64,000 nucleotides of DNA, from assembly GCF_009720145.1 (NCBI RefSeq), contig NZ_CP046252.1, positions 2,232,001 through 2,296,000 on the forward strand. The letters run 5' to 3'. This stretch comes from Sphingobium sp. CAP-1. Its GTDB lineage: Bacteria; Pseudomonadota; Alphaproteobacteria; Sphingomonadales; Sphingomonadaceae. Position numbers and translations under genes: made by a program. A model generated the notes under the pieces. It saw only the letters and a list, made by a program, of their open reading frames with translations. It did not search any database and was not told the origin of the DNA. Below are positions 17,329 through 25,678 of the stretch, piece after piece (the first letter of the stretch is position 1; each line of letters begins with the position of its first letter).

Positions 17329-17930
17329 GCCGACACCCTTTCGGCAACGCCGGTGTAGACGCCTGTCCAGCGCAGACGCTCGGGCGTGTCGGCACTAACA
17401 TGGACGAGGAACGCGCCGATCGGTCCACCTGGAATCCGCAGGGCCGGACCCAGGGGCTCGGCCCGCCAGCCCATCGCGAGCACTTCCTTGCGGAACGGAT
17501 CGGGGATGATGCCGGTATAGCGTTCAATACCCCGCTCAAGCGCCACATCGACCATGGCGGAGATGAGCATGTTGCGCAATTCGCGACGCCGCTCAGCGCC
17601 ATGGCGCTGCGGCAGGCACAGCCGTGTGCTCTCCCAGGTCGTATCGCCGATCGGCACACCCAAGGGACAAAGGTGGGGGAAGATGGTGTCGAGCATGTGC
17701 GGTTGGCTCGTCGGGAAAAGCCGCAATGAAGCGGCATGATCGCCATTTTCTTCGGGCACGATGAGGTAGATGGTATGAGCATTATCGAACTGGTCGCGTT
17801 CATATTGGCCATCGATCACCGGTACGTCCCAGCCGAGCAGGTCTACGAATAGACGCTTGCGATCGGCGAACATGGATCGAAGCAGTGCTTCGCAATCTGC
17901 CGCGGGATGCTTGTTGATGACGTGAATCAT
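17325..17930 (-). CDS. LuxI-family acyl-homoserine-lactone synthase
   Basis: A 201-residue LuxI homologue makes an N-acyl-homoserine lactone from S-adenosylmethionine and acyl-ACP/CoA. The canonical residues are present: R24, F28 and W34 (DRKRLFVDLLGW), D46 and D49 (RDQFD), R70 (SLRLFP), F84, and E100/R103 (WESTR). The start at 17930 is supported by AGGAGGAGC upstream. It is first of a three-gene operon with the oxygenase and FseA-like genes. In ICEMlSymR7A a luxI homologue (traI2) likewise precedes the fseA genes. No luxR is found within the window. Confidence 0.93.
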   Translation of the reverse strand: MIHVINKHPAADCEALLRSMFADRKRLFVDLLGWDVPVIDGQYERDQFDNAHTIYLIVPEENGDHAASLRLFPTSQPHMLDTIFPHLCPLGVPIGDTTWESTRLCLPQRHGAERRRELRNMLISAMVDVALERGIERYTGIIPDPFRKEVLAMGWRAEPLGPALRIPGGPIGAFLVHVSADTPERLRWTGVYTGVAERVSA

Positions 17931-18165
17931 GCGTTGCTCCTCCTGTCGTGAATCTCGTTCACAAGGGAGCAGCAACGGTGACATCCAAATAGACCGAGCA
18001 ATTACTCGGGTTGACGCCCTCGCAGTTCATGAAGGCCAATCTCGCCGGCGAGCACGGCACTGATGACAAGTTCAAGACCCATATTGTCCTGCGATCAAGG
18101 GGCCTCCTCCATGCCAGCACTGATCACGTGAATAGTGGTATGACGACGAACGGGATTCGAGCCCG

Positions 18166-19920
18166 CTACTTTCCAGTGTCAGCCCCCTTCAGCTTTTCCA
18201 TTTCAGCCGCCAGAACCTCGACTCTGTTGCGGCCGGTACCCAGCGATTCCATGGAGACAAACGGCTTGCCCTGGTCGTGCAGCCTTTGTTTGAACGCGCC
18301 ATCGGCGACGACGTCGTCAATCCGATCCGGCCGGTTGGGTTCGACGAACCACTGGCGCGGGAAGGGCGCGGCGTCGGTGCCGCCGATCTTCCGGCGCACG
18401 CTGCCGATCGCCGTCCGGCCGGTATAGGGGATGATATGGCGGCCGTCGCGATCGGCCAGCTGCTTATAGAGGGCCGAGCGCAACTGCACCTTGGCATCGA
18501 GATAGGCTGGATCATCGATGAGATTGCGCATCTCCTTCGGATCCTTGGAAAGATCATAGAGTTCGTCGGTGTCGTAGATGCCATAATATTGAATATATTT
18601 GAGGTCGCCGCGCTGGATGGCGAAAGTGCCGGGCGTCATTGGGAACGACCATTCCCAATAATATTCATAGACGAAATCGGGCGCCTTCCAATCGGCGGCC
18701 TTGACTTGTCCGGTAATGAGCGGCCAAGCACTCACCCCCTCGAACTGCGACGGCCGCGCCACGCCGGCAAGGTCGAGGAAGGTCGGCGCGAAATCGAGAT
18801 TGCGCAGCCGTCCGCTATTGACCACGCCCGCAGGCACCGTGCCCGGTTCATACATGATCATCGGAACCTTGACCGACGGCTCATAGGCGGTCCGCTTGTC
18901 GATCAGCCCATGATCGCCGGTCTGATAGCCGTTGTCGGAGGTGAAGACGACCAGCGTGTCCTTCTCCAGTCCATGCTTCTTCAGATAGGACATGACCCGC
19001 CCGACGCTGTCATCGACAGCGGAGAGCGTCGCGTAATAATAACGCAGATAGTCCGTCATCTTCATGTCGGTGTTGTAGAAGAAGTCGATGCCGTGCCAGC
19101 TGTTACGCTGGTTATAGACCCACATCGGCTTGCCCGCGTAATTTTCCGGCGTGTTGGCGGCGCTGGCGGGAAGCGGGAAAGTCACCTTGTCATATTGATG
19201 GGCGTAGCGCGGCGGCGGCAACGGATCGGAGTGCACAGCCTTGTGACTGAGATAGAGGAAGAAAGGTTTTTTGGGATCGCGCTCCTTCTCCATCCAGTTC
19301 AAGGCATAGTCGGTCAGTTCGTCGGTGATGTAGTTGGTCTGCGGCACCTTCTTGCCATCGACGTTCAGCATGTTGACGCGGCCCTGAGCAGCCTGGTCGG
19401 CCGGAATACCCTCCGTCGGATAATAATGGCCCTGCCCCATGAAGCTGATCCATTTGTCGAATCCGGGACGCGGCGCATCGCTGTCCTGCCCCATGTGCCA
19501 TTTACCGATGAAGGCAGTCTGATAGCCCGCCTTCTGAAGATAGTGTGGAAAGAAGGTGAGGCCCTTCTCCGAAGAATTATTATTGTCCACCACGCCGTGA
19601 TTGCGCGCCGTTTGCCCGGTCAAGATCGTCGCCCGGCTAGGGCTGCACAAGGAAGAGGTGACGACGGTGTTGGGGAAATAGCTGCCGCCTTTGGCCAGTC
19701 TGTCGATGTTGGGCGTGCGGATCTGCGGCTGAAGAAATCCGAGGCCATCATAGCGCAGATCATCGAGGATGATGAAGATGACATTGCGGGGTTTTTCGCG
19801 AGGGGCCTCAGCGGCGCGAGCCTGTGGTTCCTTCGACTGGGCAGCGTCAACATGCCATCCGAAGCCGAATGCCCCGATTACGGCAGCGGTGCTCATGACC
19901 ATTCCACGCAATGAGGGCAT
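18166..19920 (-). CDS. Secreted type I sulfatase (CSPSR)
   Basis: This 584-residue sulfatase is exported (hydrophobic N-terminus, residues 1-27). It carries metal ligands ILDDL, the formylglycine motif C92-S-P-S-R followed by ATILTG, IGKWHMG and TSDNGYQTGDHG. Such enzymes hydrolyse sulfate esters in the periplasm after Cys is oxidised to formylglycine. The substrate is not predictable; length and motifs place it in the large S1 family. ATG 19920 has GAGAGG 8 nt upstream. Its promoter region contains a perfect LacI-type operator (19989-20006) shared with the divergent LacI gene, so it is probably under that regulator's control. Confidence 0.93.
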   Translation of the reverse strand: MPSLRGMVMSTAAVIGAFGFGWHVDAAQSKEPQARAAEAPREKPRNVIFIILDDLRYDGLGFLQPQIRTPNIDRLAKGGSYFPNTVVTSSLCSPSRATILTGQTARNHGVVDNNNSSEKGLTFFPHYLQKAGYQTAFIGKWHMGQDSDAPRPGFDKWISFMGQGHYYPTEGIPADQAAQGRVNMLNVDGKKVPQTNYITDELTDYALNWMEKERDPKKPFFLYLSHKAVHSDPLPPPRYAHQYDKVTFPLPASAANTPENYAGKPMWVYNQRNSWHGIDFFYNTDMKMTDYLRYYYATLSAVDDSVGRVMSYLKKHGLEKDTLVVFTSDNGYQTGDHGLIDKRTAYEPSVKVPMIMYEPGTVPAGVVNSGRLRNLDFAPTFLDLAGVARPSQFEGVSAWPLITGQVKAADWKAPDFVYEYYWEWSFPMTPGTFAIQRGDLKYIQYYGIYDTDELYDLSKDPKEMRNLIDDPAYLDAKVQLRSALYKQLADRDGRHIIPYTGRTAIGSVRRKIGGTDAAPFPRQWFVEPNRPDRIDDVVADGAFKQRLHDQGKPFVSMESLGTGRNRVEVLAAEMEKLKGADTGK

Positions 19921-19988
19921 ATGCCGATCCTCTCCCGAAAGCCTCTAAAATGAACGAATCCGTCCGGTTCGTCCGGGTCATAACAACC

Positions 19989-20006
19989 TTTGTCAGCGCT
20001 GACAAA
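19989..20006. promoter_or_regulatory. LacI-type operator O1
   Basis: TTTGTCAGCGCTGACAAA is a perfect 18-bp palindrome with the central CG step usual for LacI/GalR operators. It lies between the divergent sulfatase (start 19920) and lacI (start 20068). A near-identical core recurs before the maturase gene. Confidence 0.85.
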
Positions 20007-20067
20007 TTGCTAGACGCCTCTTCCCCTGCCCGGTAACAGCAGACGAGGTGTAGGATCGGGAAAACAG

Positions 20068-21099
20068 ATGGACAGCGCCAGACAACAGGGTGTGACGCTT
20101 GACGATGTCGGAGAGCGGGCAGGCGTCTCCGGCAAAACCGTATCGCGCGTGGTCAACGGCGATCCTCACGTCAGCCGGGCTACACGTGAACGTGTCGAGG
20201 AGGCTATTCGCGCGACCGGCTACCGAATGAATATGGCGGCCCGGTCGCTGGCGGCCTCCCGATCCTATCTGGTCGGCATCTTCGTGCCCGCCTACACATC
20301 GCTCTATCACGCCGAGCTATATCAGGGCGCGGCGGCCGCATGCGCGGAGCATGGTTATCACCTGCTGCTGGAACAATATGATGAAGCCGACCCCGGATCG
20401 GCAATCGAACGATACAGGTCGAGCCTGCGCAATGCCCGCTGTGACGGCATCATCCTGGCTCCGCCGCTGTCCAATCACGCCGCGTTGCTCGATGCGTTGG
20501 ACGCGGACGCCGCGCGCTATGTGCGGATTGCCGCTCAGGATGGTTCTGCGCGTGCGCCCGCCATTCTGGCGGACGAAGAGGCGGGAATCCATGAACTGGT
20601 CGATTATCTCTGGTCATTGGGGCACCGCCGCTTCGGCATCTGCTCAGGACCCGAGGCGCGCCCCTTTGCACGGTCCCGCAACGCCGCCTTCATCGCCGCC
20701 GTACAGAAATGGGGCGGGAAGCGCAGCGATGTCTTATGCGCAAGCTTCAGTTGGGAAGGGTCCGCGCTTCTGTCGGGACGCAAGGCCGGCGAAATTCTTC
20801 TTGGAGGGAGCACTCGACCGGACGCGATTTTCGCCTTCAACGACGAACTTGCCCATGGTGTCATGACCTTGGCCCGCGACATGGGCCTCCGCGTGCCTCA
20901 CGATCTCTCCATCGTCGGCTTCGACGATGGCCCCGCCGCTCAATTCGCTTGGCCTGCCCTGACCACGATCCGCCAGCCCATCGCCCGAATGGGTGCGGCC
21001 GCCGTCGAAATATTGACCGGCAAGACGCAGGGTCCGCTCATCACTTGCGCTGTGGAACTCGTGGTTCGGGATAGCTGTATGTCCGCAGTTCGGACATGA
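20068..21099 (+). CDS. LacI/GalR-family transcriptional regulator
   Basis: A 343-residue repressor. The HTH spans residues about 9-30 (VTLDDVGERAGVSGKTVSRVVNG) with the hinge helix VEEAIRATGYRMNMAARSLA, followed by a periplasmic-binding-protein-like sensor domain (LVGIFVPAYTS ... SIVGFDDGPAAQFAWPALTTIRQP). It probably senses a sugar released by the locus. Palindromic operators at 19989 and 21118 flank the gene, one before the divergent sulfatase and lacI itself, the other before the FGE gene, suggesting autoregulation and coordinate control. Confidence 0.95.
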   Translation: MDSARQQGVTLDDVGERAGVSGKTVSRVVNGDPHVSRATRERVEEAIRATGYRMNMAARSLAASRSYLVGIFVPAYTSLYHAELYQGAAAACAEHGYHLLLEQYDEADPGSAIERYRSSLRNARCDGIILAPPLSNHAALLDALDADAARYVRIAAQDGSARAPAILADEEAGIHELVDYLWSLGHRRFGICSGPEARPFARSRNAAFIAAVQKWGGKRSDVLCASFSWEGSALLSGRKAGEILLGGSTRPDAIFAFNDELAHGVMTLARDMGLRVPHDLSIVGFDDGPAAQFAWPALTTIRQPIARMGAAAVEILTGKTQGPLITCAVELVVRDSCMSAVRT

Positions 21100-21117
21100 T
21101 GGCCCGCCCGACATGCA

Positions 21118-21131
21118 TGTCAGCGTTGACA
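21118..21131. promoter_or_regulatory. LacI-type operator O2
   Basis: TGTCAGCGTTGACA matches the core of operator O1 (TGTCAGCGCTGACA) at 13 of 14 positions. It lies about 95 bp upstream of the FGE gene, placing the sulfatase maturase in the same regulon. Confidence 0.8.
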
Positions 21132-21225
21132 GGCCATCTTTTTCGGCGGTTCCAGTGGTGCTACGGTTCCCTGAGAAATCCGTCTCGTTTTCCCAAGGGC
21201 TGTCCGCAACAGAGATAATGAAAAA

Positions 21226-22188
21226 ATGGCCACCACAGTTAAGAAGCACATAGGCATGCCTCCGATGGGAATGCGTCCTGTCCCCGGCGGGACGTTCATC
21301 ATGGGGTCGGAACAATTCTATCCGGAGGAGGCGCCCTGCCGCCGGGTGCAGGTTGGCCCATTCTGGATCGACGAAACGCCTGTCACCAACGACCAGTTCG
21401 CTCTGTTCGTGAGCGAAACCGGCTATCGCACGTTCGCCGAAACGCCGCCCGATCCTGCGGACTATCCCGGCATGCCGCCGGAACTGGCGCACGCCGGATC
21501 GGCGGTTTTTCAAAAGTCGTCCGTGCCGATTTCGACCGACGATCCGTCGCAATGGTGGTCGTTCACCCTGGGCGCCGACTGGCGGCATCCTTTCGGCCCG
21601 GACAGTTCGACCGAGGGGCGGGGCGATCATCCGGTCGTCCATGTGACGGCAGCGGATGTCGAGGCTTATGCGGCCTGGGCGGGTAAGGCCCTGCCGACCG
21701 AAGCGGAGTGGGAATTCGCGGCCCAAGGCGGGCTGGAGGGCGCCCCTTATGCCTGGGGGGAGGAGTTGACGCCCGGCGGCGAGGTTCTCGCCAATACGTG
21801 GTTCGGCCTGTTCCCTTTCAGCAATCTTAAGCCGCACGGTTTCGAGGGAACGTCACCGGTCGGCAGCTTCCCGCCAAATGGCTACGGACTTTATGACATG
21901 ATCGGGAACGTGTGGGAGTGGACGGCCGATTGGTATGCGGATGCCTCCACACTTCGCAAACGGCCGTGCTGCACCATCGACAATCCGCGCGGCGGGCGCA
22001 AACATGACAGCATCGACCGCGCTGCGGGAGAGCGCTTTCCCCGCCGGGTATTGAAGGGGGGATCACATCTGTGCGCCCCGAATTACTGCCAGCGTTATCG
22101 CCCGGCCGCCCGTCATCCCCAGGCGATCGACAGCCCGACGAGCCATATCGGCTTTCGCTGCATCATCAGAGGCGCGCTATCCGACTGA
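21226..22188 (+). CDS. Formylglycine-generating enzyme (sulfatase-modifying factor)
   Basis: This 320-residue copper-dependent aerobic FGE oxidises the motif Cys of type I sulfatases to formylglycine. Family landmarks run in order: VPGGTFIMGS, FWIDETPVTNDQF, LPTEAEWEFAAQGG, YGLYDMIGNVWEWTADWY, and the active-site pair C283/C288 in GGSHLCAPNYCQRYRP, ending with HIGFRC. There is no signal peptide, so it acts on unfolded sulfatases in the cytoplasm before export. The six intact sulfatases nearby are its likely clients. It is probably controlled by the neighbouring LacI protein through operator O2. Confidence 0.95.
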   Translation: MATTVKKHIGMPPMGMRPVPGGTFIMGSEQFYPEEAPCRRVQVGPFWIDETPVTNDQFALFVSETGYRTFAETPPDPADYPGMPPELAHAGSAVFQKSSVPISTDDPSQWWSFTLGADWRHPFGPDSSTEGRGDHPVVHVTAADVEAYAAWAGKALPTEAEWEFAAQGGLEGAPYAWGEELTPGGEVLANTWFGLFPFSNLKPHGFEGTSPVGSFPPNGYGLYDMIGNVWEWTADWYADASTLRKRPCCTIDNPRGGRKHDSIDRAAGERFPRRVLKGGSHLCAPNYCQRYRPAARHPQAIDSPTSHIGFRCIIRGALSD

Positions 22189-22204
22189 ACGGGCAAGTGA
22201 GGCA

Positions 22205-22226
22205 GGGTCCCTGATCAGGGACCCTC
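22205..22226. terminator. Perfect palindrome between convergent genes, probable bidirectional terminator
   Basis: Arms AGGGTCCCTGA and TCAGGGACCCT form a perfect 22-bp palindrome in the 36-bp gap between the convergent FGE and sulfatase genes, overlapping the sulfatase stop. There is no T-run, so its termination role rests on location and stability. Confidence 0.55.
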
Positions 22227-23694
22227 ATTCGCTTGAAATGATCTTGGGTGCGGTGCTCCGTGGCGGATCACCGGGCAACATTGCTTTCAACCGCGCAATT
22301 TGTCCGGCCAGCGCGGGATCGTTCGCCAGATTATGATATTCACCCGGATCCTTCGCCAGATCGTACAGTTCCACCCCGCGATTGCCCTTCTGCCATTCGG
22401 TATAACGCCAGTTCCGATAGCGCACGCTGAGACCACCCACTGTCTGCGATAGGGCCGACCGATCCCATGCGGGGTCGGAGGGATCGTCCGTCAGACCCTT
22501 CAGACTGTGCCCCTCCAACGTCTGCGGCACGGGAAGGCCTGCCAGTTCCGCGAGGGTGGGATAGAGATCGACCAGCTCCACCAGCTTTCGGGAGACGCGG
22601 CCGTTGCCCTTTGCGCCGGGCGAATAGATGATGAGGGGAACGCGTGTGGCCCCCGTCCACAGTGTGTTCTTCTCCCACTGGCCATGCTCGCCCAGATTAT
22701 AGCCATGGTCGCTGGTGAACACGATGATCGTATTGTTGGCGACGCCGCTATCCTCCAGTCCCTTGATCAGACGACCCACCTGCGCATCCATGAAAGACGT
22801 CGCCGCGCGGTAGGCTTGAACCATCTGCGCCTGCTGATCGGCGGTCATGTCCTTGGCCAGGAAGAAGCCGATGCCCTTGGAGCCGGGCACCAGCCGGGCA
22901 ATGTCCCTCGGACTTTCCGGGCGGTATCCCAGCTTGCTCTTGGGATAGAGGTCGAAATATTTCTTCGGGGCGACTTCAGGGACATGCGGCCGGTAGAAAC
23001 CGGCGGCGATGAAGAAGGGCTTGCCTTTATGAGCCTCGATCATGCGCACAGCTTCGGTCGCGACCTTGCCGTCGGTCTGCTCCTCATCGGCGCCATCATC
23101 TGGCAGATAGGCAAAGGCAACGCCCAGCGGCGCATTGGGGGTCATATTGATGATGCGGCCGTTTTCCGCGTCCTTGTCACGGCCACGAGGATTGACGACC
23201 AGGTCCCAGCTCTGCGGGTCGTCCGGTCCGCTCGTTCCGATATCACCTGGCACGCCCTGATGGTAAATCTTGCCCACTCGCCCCGAAAAATAGCCATTGT
23301 GCCGGAAATATTGTGGCAGCGTGACAACATCGGGAAGATTGCCGCGCGCCAGCGTGGCCAGATCATAAACCCGCGTCGTGTTGGGCCGCATTCCCGTGAG
23401 CATCGACGCGCGGCTTGGCCCGCACAGCGGAAATTGACTATACGCCTGGTCGAAAGTGACACCCTTCCTCGCCAGACGATCAATGTTGGGCGTTTTGACC
23501 GGCGCTCCATAAGCGCCCACCTGCGCGTTGAGATCGTCGGCCATGATGAAGAGGACGTTCATCGGCTGGCGCCCGGCAGGCTTTGGGGTAGGCGTTCGGG
23601 CCTGAGCCAGCGAAACCATAGTGATGGCCATGGATGACAAAGCCAATGCTTTCCGGCCCCAGCGACCGCGTACTTTTTTACAGGGAGAAATCAT
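22225..23694 (-). CDS. Secreted sulfatase, iduronate-2-sulfatase-like (CGPSR)
   Basis: This 489-residue type I sulfatase is exported by an N-terminal signal (KALALSSMAITMVSLAQA). Motifs are FIMADDLNAQVGAYG, C91-G-P-S-R followed by ASMLTGMRP, GRVGKIYH, FYRPHVPEVAPKKYFDLYP and SDHGYNLGEHGQWEKNTLW. The CGPSR variant, the RPHVP segment and the overall pattern match iduronate-2-sulfatase-type enzymes, though many bacterial members act on other polysaccharides. GAGGA lies 8 nt before ATG 23694. It is last of a six-gene minus-strand operon beginning with a TonB receptor, 40 bp after the preceding sulfatase. Confidence 0.93.
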   Translation of the reverse strand: MISPCKKVRGRWGRKALALSSMAITMVSLAQARTPTPKPAGRQPMNVLFIMADDLNAQVGAYGAPVKTPNIDRLARKGVTFDQAYSQFPLCGPSRASMLTGMRPNTTRVYDLATLARGNLPDVVTLPQYFRHNGYFSGRVGKIYHQGVPGDIGTSGPDDPQSWDLVVNPRGRDKDAENGRIINMTPNAPLGVAFAYLPDDGADEEQTDGKVATEAVRMIEAHKGKPFFIAAGFYRPHVPEVAPKKYFDLYPKSKLGYRPESPRDIARLVPGSKGIGFFLAKDMTADQQAQMVQAYRAATSFMDAQVGRLIKGLEDSGVANNTIIVFTSDHGYNLGEHGQWEKNTLWTGATRVPLIIYSPGAKGNGRVSRKLVELVDLYPTLAELAGLPVPQTLEGHSLKGLTDDPSDPAWDRSALSQTVGGLSVRYRNWRYTEWQKGNRGVELYDLAKDPGEYHNLANDPALAGQIARLKAMLPGDPPRSTAPKIISSE

Positions 23695-23734
23695 ATTCTT
23701 GTCCTCGAATAAAATATCATGGCCGACAGCGGGA

Positions 23735-25657
23735 TTACGGCATTTTCCCCTTTGCGGCGTTTGCGATCATTCGCTGCATATCGAAGATGGGCACCGATGG
23801 CTTGTAGGTGCCGTTCAGCACGGCGATGAGATAGCGGGCGGCGGTGCGGACCAGTTCCTCCTCCTCGTCGTTTGCGAGGATCAGACGCATTGTCGGTTCC
23901 GCTGCGCGGGCTGCCGAGCCGATGAAGGTCAGGGCGTTGACCGCCTGTAGCTTGACCTGCCAAGGCTGGCCAGGACCGCAAAGTTTGCCGAGAATTGCAA
24001 CAGCCTCTTCGGGCTGACCCAGCCGCGCCACGGCTTCTGCCGCCACGATCTGCACCTGCGGGGACGGGTCAGAGCGCATGACAGCCTCCAGCGCGCCGCG
24101 CGTGGAAGCGGCACGCTGGCCGCGGATCAGCAGGCCGGTCGCGGCCCAGTAACGCATGACCGGGCGCTTGTCGGCGAGCGCCGCCGTCAGGCGCGCCGTT
24201 CCGCCATCCTCACCCCGCGCAGCTATCGCTGCAAGCGCCATGACCTCCTTCAGCGGGTAAAGAGCGGCGTTGCGGCTTTCGACATAGCCCTCGCCCGCCA
24301 TGGCTTCGGGCAGAAAGCCATTGTCGTTGATCGCCAGCATGTGGGCGTCGAGCGCCCGGCTGAGCGCTGCCATCGTCCGCCGCGTTTTCGGATCGCCCGC
24401 AAGATTGTTGATCTCGTGCGGGTCGGCGCTCAGGTCGTACAGCTCCTCATAGACTTTGGGCTGGAAGAAACGGTCCTGCACCGGATTGAGCGTTCCCGCC
24501 AGATGCGCCGTTTCCCAGTCCTGATAGCCCTTCGCCATCCATGCAAAGGCCTGGTTCTGTCCTAGCGGGCGGTGCGGCATATAGTTGCGGATGTAGCGCC
24601 AGCGGCCATCGGTCACCGTGCGCTGGAAGTCGTAGCGCTCGTCCATCCGGTTGCGCATGCCAAAGGCATATGTGTTCGGTCTCGCCGCCCGCTCACCGAG
24701 GAACGGTTTGCCCCGCATCTGCGCAGGCGCGCGTATGCCTGCAAGCGAGAGCAGGGTCGGCGCGAGATCGATGAAGGACACTGGTGTCGTGATCTCGCTG
24801 CCCGGCGCGGCGGGCATCAGATGGCGCCATTTGGGCGGCACATAGACCACCATCTCGCAACGCAGGCCTTCCTCATAGCAATAGCGCTTGGAGCGCGGCA
24901 GCACGCCGCCATTGTCGGAATAGTGGAAGATGATCGTGTCATCGGCCAGGCCGTCCGCGTCCAGATCGGCAAGGCGTTTGGCGAGCTGGCCGTCCATCCG
25001 CTCCATCAGGTTATGATAGCTGGCGAAATCCTGCCGGATGCCGGGCGTGTCGGGCAGATAAGGCGGCAGCGTCACCATGTCCGGGGTCACGCGGCCCGCC
25101 GTCGGCCGGAAAATCTGCGATTCATGGGTGGTTTCGTAATTGAACACCGCCATGAACGGCTTGCCCGCGGGACGCGCGCGCCAATGTCCCTTGGCCCCCT
25201 GAATGTCCCAGACCGTTTCAGGATCGATGTCGCAATTATAGTCGGTCTTGGCGTTGTTTGTGCAGAAATAGCCCGCTTCCCGCAACAGTTCGGGATAGGT
25301 GCGCAGTTCCTTTGGCCAATGCGCATTGGCGCGCATATGATTGGCGGGCGCGCAGCTTTCGGGATAGACGCCGGTCAGGATGCCGAAGCGCGAGGGCGCG
25401 CAGACCGGCGCGTTGCTGTAGACATGACGATAGAGCAGCCCCTTGGCTGCCAGCGCATCGATCGCCGGCGTGTGGGCGAGCTTGTCGCCATAGGCGCCGA
25501 TGAAGGGGTTATTGTCCTCGCTGACGAGCCAGAGGATATTGGGACGCTCTCCCCTGGCCGGGCGCGCCAGCGCGGTTGAGGCAGCGGCCAGACCGGCCGC
25601 CCCGCCGATCAGGCCCCGGCGCGTGATTTTCCCCATCGGCGAAGACGCCATCCTCAT
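23735..25657 (-). CDS. Tat-exported sulfatase with C-terminal HEAT-like repeats (CAPSR)
   Basis: This 640-residue sulfatase has a twin-arginine signal (ITRRGLIGGAAGLAAAS), metal ligands in LWLVSEDNNP, C86-A-P-S-R, an N-sulfoglucosamine-sulfohydrolase-like core (ETTHES, FHYSDNGGVLPRSKRY) and a ~150-residue C-terminal extension. The extension has repeated helical pairs (LTAALADKRPVMRYWAATGLL, ALEAVMRSDPSPQVQIVAAEAVARL), typical of HEAT repeats. That tail is longer than in classical family members and could bind a substrate or partner. The Tat signal implies export in folded, already modified form. ATG 25651 is an alternative start. Third sulfatase of the operon. Confidence 0.92.
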   Translation of the reverse strand: MRMASSPMGKITRRGLIGGAAGLAAASTALARPARGERPNILWLVSEDNNPFIGAYGDKLAHTPAIDALAAKGLLYRHVYSNAPVCAPSRFGILTGVYPESCAPANHMRANAHWPKELRTYPELLREAGYFCTNNAKTDYNCDIDPETVWDIQGAKGHWRARPAGKPFMAVFNYETTHESQIFRPTAGRVTPDMVTLPPYLPDTPGIRQDFASYHNLMERMDGQLAKRLADLDADGLADDTIIFHYSDNGGVLPRSKRYCYEEGLRCEMVVYVPPKWRHLMPAAPGSEITTPVSFIDLAPTLLSLAGIRAPAQMRGKPFLGERAARPNTYAFGMRNRMDERYDFQRTVTDGRWRYIRNYMPHRPLGQNQAFAWMAKGYQDWETAHLAGTLNPVQDRFFQPKVYEELYDLSADPHEINNLAGDPKTRRTMAALSRALDAHMLAINDNGFLPEAMAGEGYVESRNAALYPLKEVMALAAIAARGEDGGTARLTAALADKRPVMRYWAATGLLIRGQRAASTRGALEAVMRSDPSPQVQIVAAEAVARLGQPEEAVAILGKLCGPGQPWQVKLQAVNALTFIGSAARAAEPTMRLILANDEEEELVRTAARYLIAVLNGTYKPSVPIFDMQRMIANAAKGKMP

Positions 25658-25678
25658 TTCTCCCGGTCGACGTAGCGA

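Noticed and set aside
18140..18166. tRNA T-arm-like sequence (minus strand GCGGG-CTCGAAT-CCCGT) just after the sulfatase stop
   Set aside because: No matching acceptor, D- or anticodon arm is present, and it does not match tRNA-Leu; it is probably a small hairpin after the sulfatase gene.
18277..19914. A 545-codon plus-strand ORF
   Set aside because: It is antisense to the sulfatase with the CSPSR motif; high-GC codon bias keeps the opposite strand open.
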